Below, in pieces: positions 1-8,141 of a DNA stretch of 19,803 nt. The stretch spans positions 1 to 19,803 of the forward strand of contig QNFK01000005.1 of NCBI GenBank assembly GCA_003645495.1, in the 5' to 3' direction. This stretch comes from Gammaproteobacteria bacterium (GTDB taxonomy: Bacteria; Pseudomonadota; Gammaproteobacteria; Steroidobacterales; Woeseiaceae). The notes beneath the pieces are model-generated. The model saw only the letters and a list, made by a program, of their open reading frames with translations, was not told where the DNA came from and did no database searches. The translations under genes and the position numbers were made by a program. Numbering within the stretch: the first letter of the stretch is position 1; the number at the start of each line of letters is the position of its first letter.

Positions 1-1
1 C

Positions 2-928
2 TATTGGAGTGATGAACGCGAGGAGAGAAGAAAGCTGTTATTTCCTTTTCTTTGGTCCGTTATTGCTTCCCAGGGCACCCTGATTGGTGATCGAACCCGG
101 AACAGCTTTATGAATGTAAGTAACGGCTGGTGGTTCTCCTACCCGGGCTACAACGAAATTCTGACTGGCAAAGCCGATCCAGCCATTGATTCCAACGACA
201 AGAACTGGAATCAAAACGTCACGTTTCTGGAAGCTCTGAATGGCCTGCCGGAATTCGAAAACCGGGTACTGGCCTTTGGTTCCTGGGATGTCTTTCCTTA
301 CATCATCAATACGCAACGCAGCGGCGTGCCAGTGAACGCAGGTTTCGCCATTGATTCGTCCGCAACGACAGAAAAGTCACGCTGGTTAAATGAAGTATCG
401 GCCGCAGCGCCTGAGTTGTGGAGCACGGTCCGGCTCGACTTTCTCACTCACGGATACGCAATGCAGGCGCTCGAAACCCGGCGTCCGCGCGTGCTTTACA
501 TCGCCTATGGGGAAACCGATGACTTTGCGCACGATGGTAGTTATGACCGGTATATTGACGCGGCCCACCGGACCGACGAGATGCTGTCAAAGCTCTGGGA
601 ATGGCTCCAGGCAGATCCTGTCTATCGTGACAACACGACATTGTTGATTACGACTGATCACGGTCGGGGTAACACGCCAGATGGCTGGCAGCATCATGCC
701 AGTCCTGGCGCTACAGAAAAACTGGGTGTCGAGAATGCACCCAATGGCGTGGTCGGGTCTGATCAAACCTGGTTTGCGGCGATTGGTCCAAATATCAAAT
801 CGGACGGTTCGACGAACGGGCAGTGGACACAATCACAAATCGCCGCAACTGCACTCCTTAGTGTGCAACTTGAGCCTGAAAAAATAATGCCGCATGCCGA
901 TAACGCGATGCATGAGTTGCTACATTGA
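2..928 (+). CDS. Alkaline phosphatase superfamily metalloenzyme, 5' end cut by window edge
   Basis: The frame is open from base 2 to the TGA at 926-928, giving 308 visible residues, and the true start lies upstream of the window. Members of this superfamily hydrolyse phosphate, phosphodiester or sulfate esters with two metal ions. Visible metal-site motifs are GETDDFAH (visible residues about 170-177, with Asp and His ligands), TTDHGRG (about 217-223, the DHG ligand pair) and a His-His pair in GWQHHASPG. The upstream SYPGYNEILTG segment resembles the nucleophile region of phosphoglyceromutase/phosphodiesterase-like members, with Ser as a possible nucleophile; that residue choice is inference. 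The missing N-terminus probably carries a signal peptide and the first metal ligand, so location and substrate cannot be read. The stop codon overlaps the TTG start of the next gene, which suggests co-translation. Confidence 0.85.
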   Translation, partial: YWSDEREERRKLLFPFLWSVIASQGTLIGDRTRNSFMNVSNGWWFSYPGYNEILTGKADPAIDSNDKNWNQNVTFLEALNGLPEFENRVLAFGSWDVFPYIINTQRSGVPVNAGFAIDSSATTEKSRWLNEVSAAAPELWSTVRLDFLTHGYAMQALETRRPRVLYIAYGETDDFAHDGSYDRYIDAAHRTDEMLSKLWEWLQADPVYRDNTTLLITTDHGRGNTPDGWQHHASPGATEKLGVENAPNGVVGSDQTWFAAIGPNIKSDGSTNGQWTQSQIAATALLSVQLEPEKIMPHADNAMHELLH

Positions 929-1407
929 CCGCAGAAAACAGGATCGCCGTTTTCGTTGATGTGCAAAACATCTACTACACGACGCGGCAGGCTTACGGGC
1001 GGCAGTTCAACTATCGCGAACTCTGGCAAAAGATCAGCGCCGAGGGAGAAATTGTCTCGGCAACCGCATATGCCATTCATCGGGATGATGACAAACAGCT
1101 CAAGTTCCAGGATGCGCTCAGGCATATTGGCTTCACAGTAAAGCTGAAACCCTACATACAGCGCAGCGATGGCTCCGCCAAAGGTGACTGGGACGTTGGC
1201 ATCGCAATTGATGTGTTAGACGCAGCATCGGAAGTTGATACGGTCGTTTTGCTGTCCGGAGATGGAGACTTCGACCTGCTGCTGGCAAAAATCAGAAACG
1301 ACTATGGTGTCAGCGCCGAAGTCTACGGCGTACCGAATCTAACGGCGAACTCACTCATTAAAGCCGCAGATATTTATCATCCTATCGACGAAGAGTTTTT
1401 GTTATAA
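925..1407 (+). CDS. NYN domain protein (LabA/DUF88-like, PIN-type putative RNase)
   Basis: This 160-residue protein consists of essentially one NYN domain. NYN domains share the PIN nuclease fold and are thought to be metal-dependent RNases; that is family knowledge. The acidic-site pattern is intact: AVFVDVQNIYY (Asp12, Asn15), KGDWDVGIAID (Asp88, Asp90) and LLSGDGDFDLLL (Asp113, Asp115, Asp117). It starts on TTG at 925, sharing bases with the TGA of the upstream phosphatase gene (TTGA overlap), and has no strong Shine-Dalgarno. Translation therefore probably depends on termination of the upstream gene. No later ATG would keep the first catalytic Asp, which supports the TTG start. The protein is likely cytoplasmic. 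The family is clear, but the RNA target is unknown and nothing in the context names it. Confidence 0.88.
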   Translation: MTAENRIAVFVDVQNIYYTTRQAYGRQFNYRELWQKISAEGEIVSATAYAIHRDDDKQLKFQDALRHIGFTVKLKPYIQRSDGSAKGDWDVGIAIDVLDAASEVDTVVLLSGDGDFDLLLAKIRNDYGVSAEVYGVPNLTANSLIKAADIYHPIDEEFLL

Positions 1408-1517
1408 GGAACCGATAAGTACTGTTGCGTACCGCAATGAGTTCATCCACCGATATCCCGCCCTAAAAATATACTTCATGATGCTTCATGGGTTTGTGTG
1501 CCCGTTTGCAATACGCT

Positions 1518-1522
1518 GGAGG
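1518..1522 (+). promoter_or_regulatory. Ribosome binding site of the HIG1-type gene
   Basis: GGAGG lies 6 bases before the ATG at 1529. It decides the start against an upstream in-frame ATG at 1478, which would add 17 residues of non-membrane, Cys-rich sequence and has no comparable site. Confidence 0.7.
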
Positions 1523-1528
1523 TGCAAC

Positions 1529-1729
1529 ATGGGTTCTTTGACGATATTGGTGATTATTGCACTGGTTGCGACTGTAGCGGTTCTGTTCACCGGACTCGCC
1601 TCGATGGTCAAAGGCGGTGAGTACGATAAGCAGCACAGCGTGCAGCTGATGTTTACGCGGGTTGGTTTTCAGGCTGTAGCTATCATCCTGCTTGTTGTAG
1701 CGGCTTTGTATGCTGGAAGTTTCGCCTAA
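1529..1729 (+). CDS. HIG1 domain / twin transmembrane protein
   Basis: This 66-residue membrane protein has two hydrophobic helices: residues about 3-24 (ILVIIALVATVAVLFTGLAS) and about 44-64 (VGFQAVAIILLVVAALYAG). A short polar loop, MVKGGEYDKQHSVQLMFTR, joins them. The loop pattern and the spacing of the two helices match the bacterial relatives of the HIG1 (hypoxia-induced) family. In mitochondria such proteins associate with cytochrome oxidase assembly; a respiratory role here is inference only. The start is set by the GGAGG site at 1518-1522. The last 20 bases overlap the start of the pyruvate-kinase-like gene, so the two are probably translated together. The gap of about 120 bases upstream may hold a promoter, but none stands out. 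Confidence 0.8.
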   Translation: MGSLTILVIIALVATVAVLFTGLASMVKGGEYDKQHSVQLMFTRVGFQAVAIILLVVAALYAGSFA

Positions 1730-3563
1730 GTCACGCACTGACCGCATCGACGAGATTTGCGGTCAGCTGGAGTCGATATGCGTTCGCGCCGAGCAACTGG
1801 AGTCCCGGTTCGCATCGGAGTTCGCTTGTGTGCGGCCGGAGTTTGCCGATAGTGCCAGGAACCTGATTCATTACCTGGCACTTCGCCAGGTCGATCTTCG
1901 TGATCTTCAGGGACAGTTGACGGACCTGGGATTGTCATCTCTCGGCAGAGCCGAACAACATGTATTGGCGTCGGTACGAACCGTACAAAAAGCGTTACGT
2001 AGCTCTTACGGGGGTGACCCGGTTGATCTGGATGCCGGGCGAAGAATTTTTGAACATAACAAGAACCTGGCGGAATTACATACGCGAGATCTCCTCGGTG
2101 CAAATTCCGATGGCCGCGGTGTCGACATCATGGTTACCCTGCCTGTTGAGGCCGCCAAAAACTATCAGTTGGTGTGCGATCTCATCGCTACCGGCATGGA
2201 TATGGCCCGAATAAACTGCGCGCATGATTCCAGCAACGACTGGCTGGGCATGATTGAAAATGTCAGGCGTGCCGCCAAGGACGCAGCAAGAGACTGCAAA
2301 ATTCTGATGGACCTTGCCGGACCGAAACTCAGGACCGGAGACTTGATGGCCGGGCCGGGGGTTCTGCGTGTTCGACCGCAACGAGACGTTCTGGGACGGG
2401 TGGTATCCGCTAAACGCATTCGCCTGATCGCCGAGGATATGTTGTCGCAAGGCAAAAAGGTCGCGGTCCTGCCGGTCCCGCAAAGTTGTATCGATTATGC
2501 GGAGCCAGGGGACGAGTTGCGATTTAGAGACACGCGCGGCAGAAAGAGAAAATTCAATGTCCTGAAAAAGGATGAGAACGGACTGATTGTCGAGTCACAC
2601 AAACGAGCTTACGTCGCGACAGGAACAAAATTCAGGCTGATCAGGAAAGAAACGGGAGAAAAAATCAAGTTTCGGATTGGCAAGTTACCGCCGGTGGAAC
2701 AACCGATCATTTTGCGGTCCGGCGACACGCTAATAATAGAAAAAGATAACGAACCCGGAGAGCCGGCGCGCATTGGCAAAGATGGATCGGTATTGAGGCC
2801 GGCGCACGTGTCGTGCAGCGTACCTGAGGTCTTTCAGCATATCTGTATTGCAGATTCTGTTTCGCTTAATGACGGCAAAATAGAGGGCACTGTCAGAGCC
2901 GTGTCCGACAAGGAGCTTGCCATTCAGATTACGCGGGCCAAGGCATCTGGCAGTCGGCTCCGTAGCAACCGCAGTATCAATTTTCCGAACAGTGACCTGC
3001 AACTCAATGGATTGACGGAATCGGACAAGCAGAATCTTGAGTTTGTCGTCAGGCATGCCGACGTGGTCGGGCTGTCTTTTGTAAGCCAGCCGGCGGACAT
3101 CATCGCGTTACAGGATGAATTACTGAAATATCCGAATTTCGACCTGGGCATCATATGCAAAATCGAAACGGAACAAGGATTCAATGACCTGCCGAAGATT
3201 TTGCTGGCGGCTATGCGCCATTATCCGACCGGCATCATGATTGCGCGTGGCGATCTGGCTGTGGAATGCGGTTGGGAACGACTCGCGGAAATTCAGGAAG
3301 AGATGTTATGGTTGTGCGAAGCAGCACATTTGCCGGTTATCTGGGCAACCCAGGTGCTTGAAGGCAAATCGAAAAAGGGCCGTCCGTCACGTGCTGAAAT
3401 TACAGATGCTGCAATGTCGCAGCGTGCCGATTGTGTGATGCTCAACAAAGGGCCACACATCCTTGCCGCCATAAAAATGCTGGACAATATTTTGCGGCGC
3501 ATGCAGAACCATCAATACAAAAAAACCGCAAGACTACGGAAGCTAAGCATTAGTGATATTTGA
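1710..3563 (+). CDS. Divergent pyruvate-kinase-like protein with helical N-terminus and enlarged B domain
   Basis: This 617-residue protein has a pyruvate kinase catalytic core but an unusual build. Residues 1 to about 130 are an extra, largely helical, charged region. The barrel half with ARINCAHD (166-173; Arg167, Asn169) and ILMDLAGPKLRTG (198-210; Asp201) follows. The segment between LRTG and NDGKIEG (about 210-390) is much longer than the usual B domain of roughly 100 residues and is basic. The second barrel half carries CKIET (Lys484, Glu486), ARGDLAVE (Asp515) and ATQVLE (Thr547), matching the catalytic Lys, the two Mg ligands and the Thr of classical enzymes. The usual C-terminal allosteric domain is absent. 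The NFSHG and DTKGPEIR motifs are altered (Ser to Ala, Thr to Leu, Lys to Ala), so K+ dependence or activity may differ. It may make pyruvate and ATP from PEP, or have a different role. Confidence 0.82.
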   Translation: MLEVSPKSRTDRIDEICGQLESICVRAEQLESRFASEFACVRPEFADSARNLIHYLALRQVDLRDLQGQLTDLGLSSLGRAEQHVLASVRTVQKALRSSYGGDPVDLDAGRRIFEHNKNLAELHTRDLLGANSDGRGVDIMVTLPVEAAKNYQLVCDLIATGMDMARINCAHDSSNDWLGMIENVRRAAKDAARDCKILMDLAGPKLRTGDLMAGPGVLRVRPQRDVLGRVVSAKRIRLIAEDMLSQGKKVAVLPVPQSCIDYAEPGDELRFRDTRGRKRKFNVLKKDENGLIVESHKRAYVATGTKFRLIRKETGEKIKFRIGKLPPVEQPIILRSGDTLIIEKDNEPGEPARIGKDGSVLRPAHVSCSVPEVFQHICIADSVSLNDGKIEGTVRAVSDKELAIQITRAKASGSRLRSNRSINFPNSDLQLNGLTESDKQNLEFVVRHADVVGLSFVSQPADIIALQDELLKYPNFDLGIICKIETEQGFNDLPKILLAAMRHYPTGIMIARGDLAVECGWERLAEIQEEMLWLCEAAHLPVIWATQVLEGKSKKGRPSRAEITDAAMSQRADCVMLNKGPHILAAIKMLDNILRRMQNHQYKKTARLRKLSISDI

Positions 3564-3621
3564 TCAAGGCCGCTACGTAGGAATTACCTGGAGCCGCAAA
3601 ATTGATTAGCAGTTCCGGTTT

Positions 3622-5340
3622 TTACATTGATATTGAGCCCTCCCGGAAGGAAGAAGCGCCAAGTAGGGCATTGATAAGGACCGGGTTGCCCGCGGCAGCA
3701 GCCTGCTTTGCCTTAAGTAATACATCCTCTATCTGCTCCGGCTTCTCAATCAAAAAGCCCTTACCGCCCAGCGCTGCGGCAGCCAGATGATAGTCACTGT
3801 GCTGCAACCGGGTCCCCACATCATCCTGCAGTATCTTCACCTGCTCACGTGCAATCTGTGACCAGCAGGCATCATTACCGATAACTGCGATTACGGGAAT
3901 TTTCAAACGCACAAATGTTTCGAATTCAATAAGGCTGTAACCGAACGCGCCATCACCATAGATAACCCAGGTTTCGCTGTTGGGACGATGCAGCTTCGCG
4001 CCCATTGCGAAACCAGCGCCGACGCCCAGCGTGCCGAACGCTCCCGGATCAAGCCACGAGAGCGGGCCGCGTGGGCGAACGGTGTATGAAGCAGTTGCGA
4101 CAAAGTCTCCGCCATCGGCGACGATGATGCTGTCATCATTCATCGCAGCGTCAATTGCTTTGAGCAGCGCCAATGGATTCACATTCCCGGTATCTGTATT
4201 CGACTCTGCAGTGATCTCCTCCTCGCGCTCGTCGTCGCGTTCGCGCAAGCTTTTGAGCCAACCGGAACAATCCAGCTGGCAGTCATTTGCCAGGGTGCGC
4301 AGGAATTCACCGCCGTCGGCGAGCACACCGATTGTCGGTTTGCGATTCATCGTCATATCACTACGGCTGCGATTCACGGAGATAAATGTGGAGCGGCGCG
4401 GAATATGTGCTCCATAATCAAGTCGAAAATCACAGGGCACGCCGGCCAGAACTACACAGTCCGACTCGCGCAGCGCGAGCCGACGTTTGTGACGCAGGTG
4501 CAACGCATGACTCCGACCAAGCAGGCCACGCGCCATGCCAGATAAATACACTGGAATTCCCAGATTGCCGACGGCGTTTGCCAGCTCCTCTGCTTTATCA
4601 GCCTGTAACATTGCCTGGCTGCCGATCACAAGCAACGGGCTTTGTGCATCTTTTATTGCGTCGATGACCTTTCTGAGCTGGTCGCGTGGGGGTTGCTCCA
4701 TGCTGACAGTCTGGGCTTCTGCCGGCCGCTCATTCCCAATGGTAAACTGTCGCCGCAGGTGAAAGTTCAGATAGGCCCTTTGCAACTTTGCCGTGAATGA
4801 TTTGCCTGAGGGCGTCGCCTGGCCGTACCAGCCGCGAATAATGGACTCTTCATATAACAGGTCGATCGGGCACTCCACAAAAACCGGGCCCGGTACACCT
4901 TGCTGCGCACTCGAAAATGCCCGTTCGAGCACAGGTCCAAGATCGCGCACCCGCCGCACTGCTTTGGCGAATTTCACATGCGGCAGCATCAACTTCATCT
5001 GGTCAATGTCCTGTAGTGCGCCTTTGCCCTTCAGGATTGTCGGCGCTGCACCACCCAGGATTACGACGGGAGACTGGGCAAGCTGCGCATTCTTGACTGC
5101 GGTGATCGTATTGGTGAGGCCAGGCCCTGCAGTTACCGCAGCAACCCCGGGGATTCCACTCAGACGAGCGCTCGCATCGGCTGCGAAAACAGCGGTAGCT
5201 TCATTACGGACATCCACGATGCGAATGCCACAGTCTTTTGCGCTCGCCAGTATTGGCGATATATGCCCGCCACAGAGTGTAAACAGTTGCCGCACGCCCT
5301 GTGCCTGTAAAACCTGTACGAGTAAGTCGCCGCCGTGCAT
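3622..5340 (-). CDS. Thiamine-diphosphate enzyme, ILVBL/HACL2-like 2-hydroxyacyl-CoA lyase (acetolactate-synthase-like)
   Basis: This 572-residue protein has full-length ThDP-enzyme architecture: an N-terminal PYR domain (about 1-170) with catalytic Glu47 in [11 protein letters not shown], a central domain (about 218-350) and a C-terminal PP domain with the ThDP/Mg motif beginning GDGAFG (462-467) and ending GND (488-490). Segments such as [53 protein letters not shown] and the C-terminal FREGSI match my memory of human ILVBL (HACL2). That enzyme cleaves 2-hydroxyacyl-CoA in fatty acid alpha-oxidation. The resemblance is closer than to IlvB, so branched-chain amino acid synthesis is less likely, and there is no IlvH-type small subunit nearby. 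A strong Shine-Dalgarno (GGGGAGGA read on the minus strand, plus-strand 5346-5353) sits 5-6 bases before the ATG. It converges on the pyruvate-kinase-like gene and diverges from the S41 gene. Confidence 0.88.
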   Translation of the reverse strand: MHGGDLLVQVLQAQGVRQLFTLCGGHISPILASAKDCGIRIVDVRNEATAVFAADASARLSGIPGVAAVTAGPGLTNTITAVKNAQLAQSPVVILGGAAPTILKGKGALQDIDQMKLMLPHVKFAKAVRRVRDLGPVLERAFSSAQQGVPGPVFVECPIDLLYEESIIRGWYGQATPSGKSFTAKLQRAYLNFHLRRQFTIGNERPAEAQTVSMEQPPRDQLRKVIDAIKDAQSPLLVIGSQAMLQADKAEELANAVGNLGIPVYLSGMARGLLGRSHALHLRHKRRLALRESDCVVLAGVPCDFRLDYGAHIPRRSTFISVNRSRSDMTMNRKPTIGVLADGGEFLRTLANDCQLDCSGWLKSLRERDDEREEEITAESNTDTGNVNPLALLKAIDAAMNDDSIIVADGGDFVATASYTVRPRGPLSWLDPGAFGTLGVGAGFAMGAKLHRPNSETWVIYGDGAFGYSLIEFETFVRLKIPVIAVIGNDACWSQIAREQVKILQDDVGTRLQHSDYHLAAAALGGKGFLIEKPEQIEDVLLKAKQAAAAGNPVLINALLGASSFREGSISM

Positions 5341-5430
5341 ATTTATCCTCCCCGGGAACTGGTGAGCTTAGCAGCTAAACTAATACATATTGACCAGCAT
5401 CTAATAACCTCTAGGTAAACGGATCATTCA

Positions 5431-7131
5431 ATGAAACGAACAGCCTGTCTGACATTTTCCTGCATGCTGATATTTTCGGTAACGGCACTACACGCTGCTG
5501 CAGAACATGAGTTAGCGGATATCCTCGAGTTGCGGCAGGAGGCTGAGCGCGCCTATAAAGAAAGGGATGCCGAGTATGCACAATTGCTGTTCAAGCAACT
5601 GGTGGAACAATTCCCGGATGACCCCGAGGCCTGGTTTGGTCTTTCGCGCGCATACGAGTGGAGTGGCGACCTGGACGAGGCCATTGCCGCTGCCGAACGA
5701 GTCCAGGAACTTGGCTATTTTAGTGCGTCATACCTGTCGCACCGCCTGGCTCAACTATTCGCTCTGGATGGGCAACCAGAGGCGGCACTGCGATGGCTGG
5801 CACGTGCCCTTAAAGAAGGATACGAGGATCGCCCGCTTATTCAATCGGATGAGGCATTCGTGAGCCTGTTGCAGGACCCTGAATTTGTTCGACTGGCGGC
5901 CATCCTGCCGCCAAACATTAAGGACCGAACCGCCGGACTTCGTTTTGATATCGACTACCTGGTGGAAGAAGCGCAACGAATGCATGCAGGTCTCGACAGA
6001 CCGGCCTTTTCGTCTCACTTTGTTCAGGAATCGCAAGCATTGCAAAAGGCCATACCCGAGTTGAGTGACGCGGAGGTGCTGACCGGCATGATGCGTTTGT
6101 TAGCTATCCTGTCTGATGGGCATACCGGGATTTACGGCGCGAGCCCGGATACTCCACTCAATATCAACCGTGAAATATTACCACTCAAATTTTACGTGTT
6201 TGACGAGGGCGTCTATATCGTTGACGGGATTGGTCCAGCTGCGGAACTTGCCGGACGCCGGGTCCTGCAGTTCGGCGATCTGTCAGCAGAAGAAACCTTG
6301 CGAAGTATGTCGGAATTTCGCGGCCTGGATAATCCAATGACATGGAAATGGATGGGGCCGCAGTTTTACCTGGGCCGAATGCTGATGCTGCAGCAGGTTG
6401 GCGTAACCACTTCGACTGAGTCCGTCGCGCTCACGCTACAGGACGCAGCCGGACAGGTCAGCGTGCGAAAAATCGATAGTGGTAATTTCGAAATTAGGAG
6501 AAAACTCCGCCCGTCTCCGGCTGCGAAAGGAGAAGTGCCCATGTATCTGAGAAACATCGGCATCGAATACTGGATGGAATCGTTTCCTGATCAACATGCC
6601 ATCTATTTTCAGTTTAATCAGGTACGCGACGGCGAAGATCAAAGCATTGCCGAATTCGCTTTGCAGCTTGCGGAACGCCTCGACAAAGAAAGCGCTACCA
6701 GCCTGATTGTCGACGTGCGTCATAACAATGGTGGTAACAACTCGTTGGTCCGTCCGTTAATCCGGACCCTGGTAGCATTCGAGAGTGCATCACCTGGCAA
6801 CAAAATTTATATCATCACCGGCCGTAATACGTTTTCCGCAGCGCAAAATTTCATTAACAGGATTGAGCAATGGACAGACGCGATCTTCGTCGGCGAGCCA
6901 AGCTCGTCGAGCCCTAATTTTGTCGGTGAAGAAACCAACCTTTTACTGCCGTACAGTCGTGTTCGTGGAAGTATTTCGACACGGTACTGGCAGGATTCAA
7001 ATCCCGGAGACGACCGCGCGTGGATTACACCAGTCGTGCCGGTCAAACCAACTGCTGCCGCATATTTCTCCGGCGAAGATACAGCGATGGATGCGATATT
7101 AAGAATTATCACTGCCGACCTTGATCAGTAA
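5431..7131 (+). CDS. Exported TPR protein with S41 peptidase-like domain
   Basis: This 566-residue protein starts with a signal peptide (residues 1 to about 22, MKRTACLTFS then a hydrophobic stretch ending LHA). Residues about 28-155 are TPR-like helices (DPEAWFGLSRAYEWSGDLDEA). The rest is an S41-type (C-terminal-processing/tricorn) peptidase fold: SDGHTGI at 228-234, DVRHNNGGNN at 428-437 and GRNTFSAAQNF at 464-474, where Ser469 is in the catalytic serine position. The region between about 240 and 380 may be a worn PDZ or cap region; no clear PDZ motif is visible. S41 proteins cleave peptides near hydrophobic C-termini, often in the periplasm. The basic partner of the Ser/Lys dyad is not obvious, so this may be a different catalytic arrangement or a non-peptidase. 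The gene diverges from the HACL2-like gene across 90 bases. Confidence 0.82.
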   Translation: MKRTACLTFSCMLIFSVTALHAAAEHELADILELRQEAERAYKERDAEYAQLLFKQLVEQFPDDPEAWFGLSRAYEWSGDLDEAIAAAERVQELGYFSASYLSHRLAQLFALDGQPEAALRWLARALKEGYEDRPLIQSDEAFVSLLQDPEFVRLAAILPPNIKDRTAGLRFDIDYLVEEAQRMHAGLDRPAFSSHFVQESQALQKAIPELSDAEVLTGMMRLLAILSDGHTGIYGASPDTPLNINREILPLKFYVFDEGVYIVDGIGPAAELAGRRVLQFGDLSAEETLRSMSEFRGLDNPMTWKWMGPQFYLGRMLMLQQVGVTTSTESVALTLQDAAGQVSVRKIDSGNFEIRRKLRPSPAAKGEVPMYLRNIGIEYWMESFPDQHAIYFQFNQVRDGEDQSIAEFALQLAERLDKESATSLIVDVRHNNGGNNSLVRPLIRTLVAFESASPGNKIYIITGRNTFSAAQNFINRIEQWTDAIFVGEPSSSSPNFVGEETNLLLPYSRVRGSISTRYWQDSNPGDDRAWITPVVPVKPTAAAYFSGEDTAMDAILRIITADLDQ

Positions 7132-7258
7132 CCAACGCCGAAAAACTAACAGATACGTCTGTGTTTGGTGCAAGGCAGGCGGGCATCTATCGTTTATACT
7201 GTTTCGCGATAAGCAGCGCTGTTAACCAGGCTGCGTAATGCATTGAACAGGCAGAGCT

Positions 7259-7263
7259 GGAGA
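7259..7263 (+). promoter_or_regulatory. Ribosome binding site of the MBL lipoprotein gene
   Basis: GGAGA lies 5 bases before the ATG at 7269 but only 2 bases before the in-frame GTG at 7266, so ATG is the better start. Confidence 0.55.
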
Positions 7264-7268
7264 ACGTG

Positions 7269-8117
7269 ATGATCCGAAAGGCCGGAGTTTTAGCGTGTTT
7301 GGTCCTGCTGGTTGGCGGTTGTGGCAGCGGCGAGATGCCCGATCCGAATACGCTCGCCGACCTCAAACTCTATGTTTTTGATTGTGGAATGCTGCGCCTG
7401 GAAAACGTCGAGGATTTCTCAGTCGGCAATAATGAAACGGAAGTTCGTGACCTGAGCGTGCCGTGCTACGTGATTGAGCACGAGAAAGGCCGTTTGTTGT
7501 GGGACGGCGGCTTGCCATCGACAACCGCCGATACCGAGGGTTGGCAGGGAGAAGGGATGCTCTTGCGGCTCGATCGAACCTTTGCAGATCAATTGACTGA
7601 TATCAATTTGAATATGAGTTCTTTCGATCTCATGGCCTTTTCACATATGCATTTCGATCACGTCGGCGTGGCGAACGAAGTACAGGGTGCTAAGTTAATA
7701 ATTCAGAAAGCCGAGTACGATGCGGCCTTTGCTGATCCGGTGACATTGCCCGGCGCCGATCCATCGTTGTACAACAAGCTGAAGGATGCAGAGCAGCTGT
7801 TTATAACGGGCGATCATGACGTTTTCGGTGACGGACGGGTCAGAATTATCTCAGCACCAGGCCACACGCCAGGGCACCAGGTCTTGTTCATTGATCTGGC
7901 CAATACCGGGCCCATCGTGCTTTCCGGTGATTTGTATCATTTCGCGCTTAGTCGGACGGACAGGCGCGTCCCATCATTCAACGTTGATGCCGATGCGACG
8001 TTAGCGTCGATGGATCGCGTAGAGAAATTTCTCGAAGAAGAGGGCGCTACGCTGTGGATCGAACACGAGCTTGCCCTGTTCAATCAACTGAAAAAATCAC
8101 CGGAGTATTACGACTAA
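7269..8117 (+). CDS. Metallo-beta-lactamase fold lipoprotein, N-acyl-homoserine lactonase-like
   Basis: This 282-residue protein has a lipoprotein signal ending in the lipobox LVGGC (Cys18), so it is probably membrane anchored and faces the periplasm or surface. The dinuclear metal site is complete: SHMHFDH (His126, His128, Asp130, His131), PGHTPGH (His199), LSGD (Asp221) and WIEHEL (His266). This order, together with the N-terminal LKLYVFDCGMLRLE opening, fits the AHL-lactonase (AiiA-like) branch, which opens the lactone ring of quorum-sensing signals. Most relatives of this type are cytoplasmic or secreted, and a lipid-anchored form could act on signals in the envelope. That substrate is inferred from family only; other lactones or esters are possible. 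The ATG at 7269 is preferred over the GTG just before it. The 137-base gap upstream contains a TATACT but no convincing -35 partner. Confidence 0.85.
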   Translation: MIRKAGVLACLVLLVGGCGSGEMPDPNTLADLKLYVFDCGMLRLENVEDFSVGNNETEVRDLSVPCYVIEHEKGRLLWDGGLPSTTADTEGWQGEGMLLRLDRTFADQLTDINLNMSSFDLMAFSHMHFDHVGVANEVQGAKLIIQKAEYDAAFADPVTLPGADPSLYNKLKDAEQLFITGDHDVFGDGRVRIISAPGHTPGHQVLFIDLANTGPIVLSGDLYHFALSRTDRRVPSFNVDADATLASMDRVEKFLEEEGATLWIEHELALFNQLKKSPEYYD

Positions 8118-8141
8118 AAAACTTCAGTTCGTACCGGGTTT

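Noticed and set aside
1425..1437. Small hairpin TTGCG-TAC-CGCAA after the NYN gene
   Set aside because: It has five base pairs and no following U-tract, so it is too weak to call a terminator.
3980..5365. Long plus-strand frames across the ThDP enzyme gene
   Set aside because: They lie antisense to a clearly functional protein, have Ser/Arg/Pro-rich compositions typical of shadow frames, and lack family motifs.
5389..5420. Promoter with TTGACC at 5390-5395 in the divergent gap
   Set aside because: The -10 region at the right spacing (AGGTAA/TAGGTA) is a poor match.
7172..7200. Promoter with TATACT at 7195-7200 before the MBL lipoprotein gene
   Set aside because: The -10-like hexamer is good, but no -35-like hexamer lies at 16-18 bases, so I do not call it.
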